Of a DNA stretch of 64,000 bases, positions 9,185-16,967 are shown piece by piece. Made by a program: the position numbers and the translations under genes. The notes under the pieces were generated by a model. The model made no database searches. It worked only from the letters and a program-made list of their open reading frames with translations, and was not told the origin of the DNA. Origin of the DNA: Phaeobacter inhibens DSM 16374 (GTDB lineage: Bacteria; Pseudomonadota; Alphaproteobacteria; Rhodobacterales; Rhodobacteraceae); the NCBI RefSeq assembly GCF_000473105.1, contig NZ_KI421498.1, forward strand, positions 992,001-1,056,000, written 5' to 3'. How positions within the stretch are numbered: the stretch's first letter is position 1; each line of letters starts with the position of its first letter.

Positions 9185-10366
9185 ATGAACGCAGCCGATA
9201 CAGCTTGGATTATTGTGGCCACGGCCCTTGTCCTCTTCATGACATTGCCGGGGCTTGCCCTGTTTTATGGCGGTCTTGTCCGCGCCCGAAATGTGCTCAG
9301 CGTGTTTATGCAATGCTACGCCATCGCCTGTTTGATGAGCGTTCTGTGGCTGGCCTTCGGCTATTCCATCGCCTTCGGAAGCGGCACCTCCGGCCTATGG
9401 GGCGGTCTGGACAAGATGTTCCTGTCCGGCGTCACCGCAGACAGCCTCTCTGGCACCCTGCCCGAGGTTCTGTTTTTTGCCTTCCAGATGACCTTCGCCA
9501 TCATCACGCCTGCCCTAATCGTGGGCGCCTATGTCGAGCGCGTGGGCTTTGGCTTTGTGCTGGTGTTTTCCGGCCTCTGGATGCTCCTGTGCTACGCGCC
9601 CGTCGTGCATTGGATCTGGGGCGGCGGCATGCTGGCCGATGGCGGCATCTTTGGCGAAGTCGGCGTGCGCGACTTTGCCGGTGGCATCGTGGTGCATGAA
9701 ACCGCAGGCCTGGCGGCGCTGATCATCGCGGTGTTCCTTGGCCCGCGCAAAAACCGCACCACACCGCCGCATAACCCCGGCTATGTCTTCATCGGCGCTG
9801 CCATGCTCTGGGTTGGGTGGTTCGGCTTCAACGGTGGCTCGCAGCTGGCCGCAGACGGTGGCGCGGCGATGGCGCTGACTGTCACCCATATCTCCGCCGC
9901 CACCGCCTCGCTGACCTGGGCGCTGTGGGAGAAGATCAAATACGGTAAGGCGTCCATGGTAGGCCTCGTCACCGGCACCATCGCGGGCCTTGCCTCCATC
10001 ACGCCTGCCTCCGGCTTTGTCGGCCCGGTCGAGGCGCTGGTGATCGGTGCTGTCGCGGGTATCCTCTGTCAGGAAGCCGTGAACGTCGTCAGAAACCTGC
10101 TGAAGATCGACGACACGCTTGATGTCTTTGCCGTGCATGGTGTCGGCGGCATCTTCGGCACCATCATGATCGCGATCTTCGGCGCGGGCAGCTGGTTCGC
10201 ACAGCTTGGCGGTCTGGCTGTGGTTGGGGTCTTCACCGTTGTTGTGACCATTGTTCTGGTCAAAGTCACCGCCGCGATCACACCGCTGCGTGTGGATCTG
10301 GAGACCGAGACCAACGGGCTTGATATCACGGTTCACGGTGAACGCGCCTACGACATGACCAGCTGA
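9185..10366 (+). CDS. amtB: Ammonium transporter AmtB
   Basis: 393-residue inner-membrane channel for ammonium with about 11 hydrophobic helices. Family marks include DTAWIIVATALVLFMTLPGLALFYGGLVR at the N-terminus, the twin pore histidines in IVVHETAG and VHGVGGIFG, and GYVFIGAAMLWVGWFGFNGGS. There is no cleavable signal peptide of the enteric type. GGAAGGAAC serves as ribosome site. Unlike many bacteria there is no glnK directly upstream. The gene has its own 205-base leader and a terminator behind it. Ammonium uptake fits the neighbouring ntr genes, although I saw no clear NtrC site. Confidence 0.95.
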   Translation: MNAADTAWIIVATALVLFMTLPGLALFYGGLVRARNVLSVFMQCYAIACLMSVLWLAFGYSIAFGSGTSGLWGGLDKMFLSGVTADSLSGTLPEVLFFAFQMTFAIITPALIVGAYVERVGFGFVLVFSGLWMLLCYAPVVHWIWGGGMLADGGIFGEVGVRDFAGGIVVHETAGLAALIIAVFLGPRKNRTTPPHNPGYVFIGAAMLWVGWFGFNGGSQLAADGGAAMALTVTHISAATASLTWALWEKIKYGKASMVGLVTGTIAGLASITPASGFVGPVEALVIGAVAGILCQEAVNVVRNLLKIDDTLDVFAVHGVGGIFGTIMIAIFGAGSWFAQLGGLAVVGVFTVVVTIVLVKVTAAITPLRVDLETETNGLDITVHGERAYDMTS

Positions 10367-10392
10367 CATCAATCAACCAGCAGCACAAAGAT

Positions 10393-10421
10393 AAACGGGC
10401 CTGCATCGCGGGCCCGTTTTT
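10393..10421. terminator. Bidirectional terminator between amtB and the RatA-like gene
   Basis: A 9-bp stem AAACGGGCC / GGCCCGTTT around a 9-base loop, with a T-run on the plus strand and A's on the other side. It sits between convergent genes and can stop both transcripts. Confidence 0.8.
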
Positions 10422-10448
10422 ATTCAACAGCTTAGCTGCCGTTGCTGA

Positions 10449-10895
10449 TCATCCATAAAGCTCCGCCGCGCGACGTTCAAAGGCGCGCACGATCCGCTGC
10501 ATCGCCTCATTGAACACCACGCCGATGATCCCCTGCAGCACGGCATTCTTGAACTCAAAATCAACAAAGAACGACACATCGCAACCACCGTCCACGCGAT
10601 CAGCGAACGCCCAGTTGGATTTCATGTAGCGGAACGGCCCGTCCAGATATTCCGTGTCGATTTTCTTGTCGTTTGGGAACAATGTCACCCGGCTGCCAAA
10701 ACGCTCGCGGAACACTTTGAAGGAGATCACCAGATCCGCCTCCATCACCTCAGCCTCCCCCAAGGGCGTGCGGCTGCGGATGCGGGCAGCGGAACACCAG
10801 GGCAGAAACTTGGGATAATCCCCGACATCAGCCACCAGATCATACATCTGCTGAGCCGTGTAAGGCATTGGCCGGGTTTCTGAATGGGTAGGCAT
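10449..10895 (-). CDS. RatA/COQ10 family START-like protein
   Basis: 148-residue polyketide cyclase/START-fold protein. Family signs are YTAQQMYDLVADVGDYPKFLPWC near the N-terminus, VISFKVFRERFGSRV in the middle and FEFKNAVLQGIIGVVF towards the end. Homologues are annotated either as RatA (inhibitor of ribosome subunit joining) or as COQ10-type ubiquinone-binding proteins. In alphaproteobacteria, usually without a RatB partner, the lipid/quinone-binding role is more likely, but sequence alone does not decide. It is divergent from hpt with a 73-base gap. Confidence 0.88.
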   Translation of the reverse strand: MPTHSETRPMPYTAQQMYDLVADVGDYPKFLPWCSAARIRSRTPLGEAEVMEADLVISFKVFRERFGSRVTLFPNDKKIDTEYLDGPFRYMKSNWAFADRVDGGCDVSFFVDFEFKNAVLQGIIGVVFNEAMQRIVRAFERRAAELYG

Positions 10896-10968
10896 AAGAG
10901 GCGCATTTCCTGCTATGATCGTCCCGCGTCATGTCATATGAACGCGCGGGAAATTCAAGGGGGCACCC

Positions 10969-11514
10969 ATGACACAGCGGCCATATGTCATCGATGTGAT
11001 GATCTCAGCCAAAGCCATTGCGGCGCGGATCGAAGAGCTTTGCGCCGAGATCCAGACAGAATTTGAAGGCACCGACAAACTGGTGGTGGTGGGGCTGCTC
11101 CGTGGCAGCTTTGTCTTCATCGCCGACTTGGTGCGGGAACTGGATCTGCCGATCGAGGTCGATTTTCTTGAGGCGTCCTCTTACGGAGACGCCATGGAAA
11201 GCAGCCGAGAAGTCCGTATTCTCAAGGACTTGCGCGGCGCAATTGAAGGCCGTGATGTGCTGGTTGTTGAAGATATCGTCGACACCGGCCATACACTGAA
11301 CCACGTGACGCATCTGTTGCGCAGCCGCCAGCCAGCCCGGCTGAAATCTATCGCGTTGCTCGACAAACCCTCCCGTCGTGAGGTCGATTTCCGCTCTGAT
11401 TGGATCGGCTTTGAGATCCCGGATGAATTTGTCGTCGGCTACGGAATCGACTACGCGCAGCGCAACCGCAATCTGCCCTTCATCGGCAAAGTCCGCTTCA
11501 CAGAAGACGGCTGA
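10969..11514 (+). CDS. hpt: Hypoxanthine phosphoribosyltransferase
   Basis: 181-residue purine salvage enzyme that converts hypoxanthine (and guanine) with PRPP to the nucleotide. The PRPP-binding loop [14 protein letters not shown] is at about 98-111, and [17 protein letters not shown] and the flexible-loop segment EASSYGD are in the expected order. Length is normal for the family. An AAGGGGG ribosome site precedes the ATG. It stands alone. Confidence 0.94.
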   Translation: MTQRPYVIDVMISAKAIAARIEELCAEIQTEFEGTDKLVVVGLLRGSFVFIADLVRELDLPIEVDFLEASSYGDAMESSREVRILKDLRGAIEGRDVLVVEDIVDTGHTLNHVTHLLRSRQPARLKSIALLDKPSRREVDFRSDWIGFEIPDEFVVGYGIDYAQRNRNLPFIGKVRFTEDG

Positions 11515-11730
11515 ACCTGCGCCCGGCTTCTCCCGGTCGCTATTATCCGCCGAGCAATCCGGCGTGGGGCGCAAACAACTGCGCCCTGCACACTGAAGAT
11601 TCCCCCAAACCGGCACCAGCCCGCCGATGGCCCGCTGTTGCGTCAGCGTCTTTCTGCACAGCCCGTTTGCCAAATACCCCGATCCCCTCCAAGGCTCACC
11701 CAAGCGTTGAGACCAAAAAGGAGATCGACA

Positions 11731-12057
11731 ATGAGACTGGCCTATATCGCTGCGGCCTCGCTTGCCCTTACCCCTGTCGCAGGGATCGCCGCGCCCCCGA
11801 AATGGGCGCCCGGCCACAAGAACAGCGCAGCGCAGCATGCCCCCGGTCAGATCAAAAAACAGCACAAACCGCGCCACCAAGGCTTTCAACAGCTGCGCGG
11901 TGACTGGGACTATATCGACGATCATGCCCGTTGGGGGCTGGCGCCGCCTGCTCCGGGTCACCGCTATATCCGCAAGGATGACCGAATTTACGAAGTGGTG
12001 CGGGACACGCTGGCGATTGTGGGCGCCGTTGCTCTGGTGGATGCGCTGATCGATTGA
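11731..12057 (+). CDS. RcnB-like small periplasmic protein
   Basis: 108 residues with a cleavable signal peptide (MRLAYIAAASLALTPVAGIA, cut near AAP). A basic, His-rich linker follows, then a short conserved tail containing HRYIRKDDRIYEVVRDT and a final hydrophobic stretch. This layout matches RcnB-family proteins, linked to nickel/cobalt homeostasis in E. coli. The metal role here is inference. The frame is open from 11638, but the ATG at 11731 has AAGGAGAT 6 bases upstream and begins the signal peptide. Confidence 0.75.
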   Translation: MRLAYIAAASLALTPVAGIAAPPKWAPGHKNSAAQHAPGQIKKQHKPRHQGFQQLRGDWDYIDDHARWGLAPPAPGHRYIRKDDRIYEVVRDTLAIVGAVALVDALID

Positions 12058-12107
12058 TCGCCGTTTTCCGACATCAACATGCCACATAAGAGGCTGTGAA
12101 ATCTAAC

Positions 12108-13250
12108 TTATCTCAGCAGATCATCAAGGACGGCAGTAAAAATGGACACGCCAACCGGGATCGCGTCATCGGGAAAATCATAGTCAGGATTATGAAGTTG
12201 CGGCTGCATTTCGCCTGAGCCGAGCCAGATCATCGCAGCCCGTGCCGTCTTCCCAAACTGACCGAAATCCTCGGACCAACGCTGCGGCAGATCGCGGATT
12301 TCAACCGGATGCCCGGCGGCGTCGCAGGCCGCCTGAAGGATGGTCACGGCCTCGGCGTCATTGGTGCAGGCGTCGAATACATCGTCGAAATTGATGTCGC
12401 AGCCCACCCCACTGTCCGCGCAGATCCGACCTGTCAGATCTGTGGCCTCAGCGATCAACGCCTCCATTCGCGCATCACTGACTGTGCGCAGCGTGGCCCA
12501 GACTTCGCCCTCACCGGGCGCGATACCAAATGTCGCCTCGCCAAGGCGCGCATGGGTGATCGTGACCAGCGCGTAATCCGGCCCCAGATCCTGACCTCCG
12601 GCAAGTGCCGCCAGGGCCGGGAGCAGCTGCGCCATGGCACCTGCCGGTGAAATTCCGTCCTGCGGTGCCGCCGCATGGGAGGTCTTGCCCATCAGCCGGA
12701 TGCGCATCCCGCGGGACGCACAATTGGCCGCCTCAGCACATAAGGCCACAGCCCCGACCGGCAGCCCCGGAAGATTGTGCAGGGCAAAGGCATACTCAGG
12801 AGCAATTTGCGGAAACGCAGGGTCGGCGATCACAGCGCGCGCCCCCTGCCCGGTCTCCTCCGCCGGTTGGAACAACAACACAACACGGCCCCGTGCCGGT
12901 CGCCTTGCGATCAGATCCTGCGCCAGTGCAGCCACGATGGTCATGTGCCCATCATGACCACAGAGATGGCCGCGCCCCGGGTGTGTCGAGCGATAGGGCT
13001 GATCAGAAAGCTCTTCAATCGGCAGCCCGTCCAGCTCACAGCGGATCATCACGGTCGGCCCATCTGCCGCACCGTTATAAACCGCCGCAACGCCATGGCC
13101 ACCCAGACCGGTCAGCAGCTGGTCGGGATCATGGCCACGCAGAAAGTCGGCGATCAACGCCGCAGTCTTTCCCTCGGCCCCCGATATTTCCGGGATCTGG
13201 TGCAACGCATGGCGCAGCTCTGTCAGCTGCGCCAGACGGTCCGGCGTCAT
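12108..13250 (-). CDS. M20 family amidohydrolase (hippurate hydrolase/N-acyl amino acid amidase type)
   Basis: 380-residue metallopeptidase-fold enzyme with the M20D pattern: [13 protein letters not shown], metal ligands in [12 protein letters not shown] (about 92-103), [19 protein letters not shown] (about 123-141) and [14 protein letters not shown] near the end. It hydrolyses an amide bond of an N-acylated amino acid or similar; the substrate is not readable. ATG at 13250 overlaps the lipA stop by 4 bases, so it is translated with lipA. This link is positional and I know of no functional reason for it. Confidence 0.88.
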   Translation of the reverse strand: MTPDRLAQLTELRHALHQIPEISGAEGKTAALIADFLRGHDPDQLLTGLGGHGVAAVYNGAADGPTVMIRCELDGLPIEELSDQPYRSTHPGRGHLCGHDGHMTIVAALAQDLIARRPARGRVVLLFQPAEETGQGARAVIADPAFPQIAPEYAFALHNLPGLPVGAVALCAEAANCASRGMRIRLMGKTSHAAAPQDGISPAGAMAQLLPALAALAGGQDLGPDYALVTITHARLGEATFGIAPGEGEVWATLRTVSDARMEALIAEATDLTGRICADSGVGCDINFDDVFDACTNDAEAVTILQAACDAAGHPVEIRDLPQRWSEDFGQFGKTARAAMIWLGSGEMQPQLHNPDYDFPDDAIPVGVSIFTAVLDDLLR

Positions 13251-14200
13251 GCCAGGCCGAGCTTTTTGTTGCGTGCGGCGCGCAGCTGGGCGAAATCATC
13301 GCCCGCGTGGTAAGACGACCGCGTCAGCGGCGTTGCCGAAACCATCAGGAAGCCTTTGCCATAGGCGGCTTTCTCATAGCTTTCAAATTCTTCCGGCGTC
13401 ACGAACCGGTCGACCGCATGGTGTTTCGGCGTCGGCTGGAGATACTGACCGATGGTCAGGAAGTCGATATCCGCGGCGCGCATATCGTCCATCACCTGCT
13501 TTACAGCCTGCGCGTCCTCACCCAGGCCGACCATGATGCCGGATTTGGTAAACATGGACGGATCCAGTTCCTTGACCCGCTGCAGCAGCCGCAGCGAATG
13601 GAAATAGCGCGCACCTGCGCGAACTTCCGGGTAGAGACCGGGCACCGTTTCCAGATTGTGGTTGAACACATCCGGGCGCGCTTCGACCACTTTTTCCAGC
13701 ACCGACGGATCGCATTTCAGAAAATCAGGTGTGAGGATTTCAATCGTGGTTTTGGGCGAGCGATGACGCACCGCGCGGATTGTCTGGGCAAAATGCTCGG
13801 CGCCGCCATCTTCGATGTCATCACGATCCACAGAGGTAATAACGACGTGGTTCAGCCCAAGCTTTTGCACCGCATCTGCGACCCGGCCCGGTTCAAACAC
13901 ATCAAGCGCCTCTGGCGGTTTGCCGGTGGCAATGTTGCAGAAGGAACAGGCCCGCGTGCAAACCTCACCCATGATCATCATGGTGGCGTGGCCCTGGCTC
14001 CAGCATTCGCCAACATTGGGGCAACCCGCCTCTTCGCAGACGGTGACCAGCTTATGCTCTCGCATGATCTTATGCGTTTCCGCGTAGCCCTTGCCCCCTG
14101 GCGCCTTGACCCGGATCCAGCTTGGCTTCTTCGGCTGAGCATTGTCAGGACGATGCGCCTTTTCCGGGTGGCGTTGCTCGGGGATTTTCAGATCTCGCAC
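13247..14200 (-). CDS. lipA: Lipoyl synthase
   Basis: Radical-SAM enzyme that inserts two sulfurs into protein-bound octanoate. The auxiliary cluster motif [12 protein letters not shown] (C-x4-C-x5-C) and the radical-SAM motif CTRACSFC are both intact, followed by [13 protein letters not shown] and the C-terminal [12 protein letters not shown] at 14200 is preferred: the protein then begins RDLKIPEQ, and a CAAGGGAAC ribosome site is well placed. An upstream GTG at 14263 would add a 21-residue non-conserved extension. It is co-translated with the amidohydrolase downstream. Confidence 0.95.
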   Translation of the reverse strand: MRDLKIPEQRHPEKAHRPDNAQPKKPSWIRVKAPGGKGYAETHKIMREHKLVTVCEEAGCPNVGECWSQGHATMMIMGEVCTRACSFCNIATGKPPEALDVFEPGRVADAVQKLGLNHVVITSVDRDDIEDGGAEHFAQTIRAVRHRSPKTTIEILTPDFLKCDPSVLEKVVEARPDVFNHNLETVPGLYPEVRAGARYFHSLRLLQRVKELDPSMFTKSGIMVGLGEDAQAVKQVMDDMRAADIDFLTIGQYLQPTPKHHAVDRFVTPEEFESYEKAAYGKGFLMVSATPLTRSSYHAGDDFAQLRAARNKKLGLA

Positions 14201-14366
14201 GTCGATGTTCCCTTGCGGCAGTGGTCTTTTGGTCTTCGTAACATAGTTGCAATCGCTTGGCACGACCAGTTCTCCGCCCTGCCCACATCCTCCCTCCGGG
14301 CAACATTACCCCCTAATACACTGTTTATATTAAAAATCTGATGCAGAATGCGGATACTGCAACCCC

Positions 14367-14394
14367 GCCACCCGGTTTCGGGCAACCGGGTGGC
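14367..14394. other. Strong hairpin in the lipA / peroxiredoxin intergenic region
   Basis: In the 393-base gap between the divergent lipA and peroxiredoxin genes, a perfect 11-bp stem (GCCACCCGGTT / AACCGGGTGGC) encloses a 6-base loop. No T-run follows on either strand, so it is not a standard terminator. The rest of the gap holds AT-rich promoter-like sequence near 14305-14340 and the inverted repeat at 14533. I see no gene in it. Confidence 0.5.
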
Positions 14395-14532
14395 TGCCCG
14401 AGGATCCCTGCTGCCGAGTCGCTACGGACACGTCGCATCGCTCTCGTTAAACGACGCGAATTGGCAGCCATCTAGACCGGATTCACATCCCATCAACCGC
14501 TGCGGCATTGCGCCCGTGAAAACCCCATTGCA

Positions 14533-14559
14533 GGTGATTTAGAACTCTTATAAATCACC
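14533..14559 (+). promoter_or_regulatory. Inverted repeat in the peroxiredoxin leader
   Basis: Perfect 9-base arms GGTGATTTA and TAAATCACC are separated by 9 bases, ending 34 bases before the peroxiredoxin start. The spacing of 18 bases between arm centres could suit a dimeric regulator. A leader hairpin is also possible. A peroxide-responsive regulator is a guess from the gene it precedes. Confidence 0.45.
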
Positions 14560-14593
14560 GCGCGACGACGAATTGATCCTTAAGGAGCCGATG

Positions 14594-15142
14594 ATGAAAG
14601 CTGGCGTAAAACTGCCCGACGTGACCTTCCGCACCCGTGTTCGCGACGAATCCGTGGGCGGCCCGAACCCGTTCCGCTGGGAAGACAAAACCACCGCCGA
14701 CTATTTTGCCGGCAAGCGCGTTGTGCTGTTCTCCCTGCCCGGCGCCTTCACCCCCACCTGTTCGACCTATCAGCTGCCCGGTTTTGAAAAAGGCTTTGCC
14801 GATTTTCAGGCCGAAGGCATCGATGCGATCTACTGCATGTCGGTGAACGACAGCTTTGTGATGAACAAATGGGCCGAATCCCAGAACCTGAAAAACGTCG
14901 GCGTGATCCCCGATGGCTCCGGTGAATTCACCCGCCGTATCGGCATGTTGGTGGCCAAGGATAACCTGGGCTTTGGCAACCGTTCCTGGCGCTATGCGGC
15001 CATCGTCGACAATGGCGTGGTCGAAGCATGGTTCGAAGAGCCGGGCCTCTGCGACAACCATGGCGAAGACCCTTATGGTGTGTCCTCGCCGGAAACCGTT
15101 CTGGAGCACCTAAAGACCGCCAAGGCCGAGGTGGCCGCCTGA
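14594..15142 (+). CDS. Peroxiredoxin (Prx5 type, thiol peroxidase)
   Basis: 182-residue AhpC/TSA-fold peroxidase. The peroxidatic Cys is in PGAFTPTCSTYQLPGF (about residue 55), and EDPYGVSSPETVLEHL near the end matches the Prx5/hybrid group. A further Cys lies in EPGLCDNHGEDPYG. It reduces peroxides in the cytoplasm; the electron donor is not shown. Of the possible starts (TTG 14573, ATG 14591, ATG 14594) the last has the best spacing to TAAGGAG. Confidence 0.92.
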   Translation: MKAGVKLPDVTFRTRVRDESVGGPNPFRWEDKTTADYFAGKRVVLFSLPGAFTPTCSTYQLPGFEKGFADFQAEGIDAIYCMSVNDSFVMNKWAESQNLKNVGVIPDGSGEFTRRIGMLVAKDNLGFGNRSWRYAAIVDNGVVEAWFEEPGLCDNHGEDPYGVSSPETVLEHLKTAKAEVAA

Positions 15143-15210
15143 TCCAGAGGGTCTGAGATACCGACCGATCCGCTGGATCCCGGTATCAGGCAAAGCGATG
15201 AAAAATCCAA

Positions 15211-15239
15211 CCCGGCGCCCGATGGCGCCGGGTTTTTTT
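15211..15239. terminator. Rho-independent terminator after the peroxiredoxin gene
   Basis: Perfect 9-bp stem CCCGGCGCC / GGCGCCGGG with a CGAT loop and seven T. A's upstream allow weak function on the minus strand for the convergent DUF6456 gene. Confidence 0.92.
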
Positions 15240-15257
15240 GTGACAAATACAACGGCT

Positions 15258-16331
15258 TCAGCCGATCAGCTCATCCTGAGCCTGCTGCGCATCATAGTGT
15301 AGTTTCAACTGCTGCAGAGCGATACGCAGCACCACCTTGCCGGAGCGGGCCGACCAGCCCAGCTGGCGTTCAGCGGCTTCCAGACCTTCGAGATGGCAAC
15401 AACAGCGCATCACGATATCACTCAGCCCCTCGCCGAGCGCATTCAGCGCGGCGGCAGCTCGCTTTTTCGCCGCCGATGCGGCCTGTCCCGGCCGTCGGCG
15501 GCGGGGCGTAGTGGGACCGCAGTCCCCCTCGCGGAACTGTGCCGAGGTCTGCGCCAGATGCTCCGCCACCTGTGCCAGTTCGAAATCCTCGCGCAGACGC
15601 TCTCCCGCGCGCACCAGATCGGTGGTCAGAAACGGGGAGCCATCACGATCTGTCAGCCGCGCCAGCATATGCAGCGGCGTCTCCCCCAGCCCGTAGCGGG
15701 CGCGCCGGGGGCGCCGCCGGTTGCGGTTGGTTTTACGCGTCGCCAGGCTGGCGCTTTCCAGCCGCGACCGGGCGCGGTTTTCACGGCTGGCCACAAACTG
15801 GCTGAGCGCGCTGCGCCCCTCCGGTGTGATATGATAGCGGCTGAGCCGCCCCGGCGCCGGACAGGCGATCCAGTCGCGCAGCGCCAGTGCTTCTGCAAGG
15901 GTGCGATCCACAACGACCTTCTTGTCACCGCTTGCCGCCTCCCGCACGACCACCGCCTTCTCCATCCCGTCGGCCACAGCAAGGACCGCGCCCTGCGGGT
16001 TAAGACAGGTCAGAACTTCAACCGCCTCGCTCTCAAAGGCCTCGGCGCAGGCGGGCACGGTCCCCAACGCCAGCGCACGGGCTGACATCGGCCGGGGGCC
16101 GGGCATGTCTTCGGCATAGTGACTGGCCGCAAGCGACGCCAGCGCGCCATCAACCAGCGGATCATCGCGACGGGTTTCAACCCGTCGAACCTGTCGCAAT
16201 ACGGTAGACGGGTGGCAGCCCGCCTGTTTCGCAAGATTGCGGATCGAACGGCCCGCTTCAGTATGTTCAAGATATCGGCACGCCTCCTCAGGCACCCATT
16301 CCGGCAAGCCGGATACAGCCATAGTTTGCAT
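15258..16331 (-). CDS. DUF6456 protein with N-terminal helix-turn-helix
   Basis: About 357 residues. The N-terminus has a helix-turn-helix-like segment (GRSIRNLAKQAGCHPSTVLRQVRRV, about 25-50). The C-terminal 130 or so residues match DUF6456: TPLHMLARLTDRDGSPFL, AGERLREDFELAQ and ARSGKVVLRIALQQLKLHY. Function is unknown to me. The fold suggests a DNA-binding regulator conserved in Rhodobacterales. ATG at 16331 is chosen because GGGGTGATAAA precedes it; an ATG at 16346 is also in frame. A G+C-rich, repetitive Ala/Arg segment fills the middle. Confidence 0.8.
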   Translation of the reverse strand: MQTMAVSGLPEWVPEEACRYLEHTEAGRSIRNLAKQAGCHPSTVLRQVRRVETRRDDPLVDGALASLAASHYAEDMPGPRPMSARALALGTVPACAEAFESEAVEVLTCLNPQGAVLAVADGMEKAVVVREAASGDKKVVVDRTLAEALALRDWIACPAPGRLSRYHITPEGRSALSQFVASRENRARSRLESASLATRKTNRNRRRPRRARYGLGETPLHMLARLTDRDGSPFLTTDLVRAGERLREDFELAQVAEHLAQTSAQFREGDCGPTTPRRRRPGQAASAAKKRAAAALNALGEGLSDIVMRCCCHLEGLEAAERQLGWSARSGKVVLRIALQQLKLHYDAQQAQDELIG

Positions 16332-16564
16332 TTTATCACCCCACATGTGATCATTCGAAACTATCCTCCCACGGGCCGTCTACGTGTTATCCACAGACAC
16401 CACTCACCGTACTGGCCTGATTTTTCTGAATAGTCTCAGTCAGAACATCATTGGTTTCAAATTTTCATCAATCAATATCGAATAGACCGTTCGCCGAACC
16501 GCCCCCTTCGGCAACACCCGCAACAGTTGTGTTAAACAGCGCTATCAACGGAGCTGGAAAGGAC

Positions 16565-16867
16565 ATGACGATGCAGGATATCTTTGGTCATCTGGCCGCT
16601 TTGCGCCGCCCTCGGCTGTTGGTGCGGACAGCAAGGATCGGCGCCCGCGATTATAGCCGGCGGCGTGATCTGAAACGGGTGCTTGGGTACGGCACCTTGC
16701 CAAAGCCCGCAGCAGCCGTGATGCGGCTTCTGGATCTGGAGCGCGATCACAACCGCAGGCGTGAAACGGGAGATGCCGGATATTCGCTAACCCGCCACGT
16801 CGATGTGTTGATCGCCCTGATGGGCGAAGCAGAGGGGCTGCGCCGCCCCAATCTGAAAGCTGCCTGA
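16565..16867 (+). CDS. DUF6477 family small protein
   Basis: 100-residue basic protein beginning MTMQDIFGHLAALRRPRLL, with RIGARDYSRRRDLKRVLG and a Leu-rich second half (AAAVMRLLDLE, SLTRHVDVLIALMGEAEGLR). It resembles the short DUF6477 proteins found beside DUF6456 genes in Roseobacter-group genomes. Role unknown. The reading frame is open from 16451, but the ribosome site GGAAAGGA fits the ATG at 16565. It is divergent from the DUF6456 gene across 233 bases that hold AT-rich promoter sequence. Confidence 0.75.
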   Translation: MTMQDIFGHLAALRRPRLLVRTARIGARDYSRRRDLKRVLGYGTLPKPAAAVMRLLDLERDHNRRRETGDAGYSLTRHVDVLIALMGEAEGLRRPNLKAA

Positions 16868-16883
16868 CCGGCAGGCGCGATGA

Positions 16884-16912
16884 AAACGCAAAACGGCGGC
16901 CCCAAGGGACCG
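16884..16912 (+). terminator. Possible terminator after the DUF6477 gene
   Basis: An 11-position stem with one mismatch (ACGGCGG-c-CCC against GGG-a-CCGCCGT) lies just after the gene and before the convergent mttB-like gene. It lacks a T-run, so the call is weak. Confidence 0.35.
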
Positions 16913-16967
16913 CCGTCTGCAGCCGGCCTATGCCGACCGGTATCTGTTCAGATAAGAACCGCCGCTG

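Noticed and set aside
14201-14593. 4.5S RNA or other structured RNA in the lipA / peroxiredoxin gap
   Set aside because: A strong hairpin is present, but the conserved SRP RNA loop sequences are absent on both strands.
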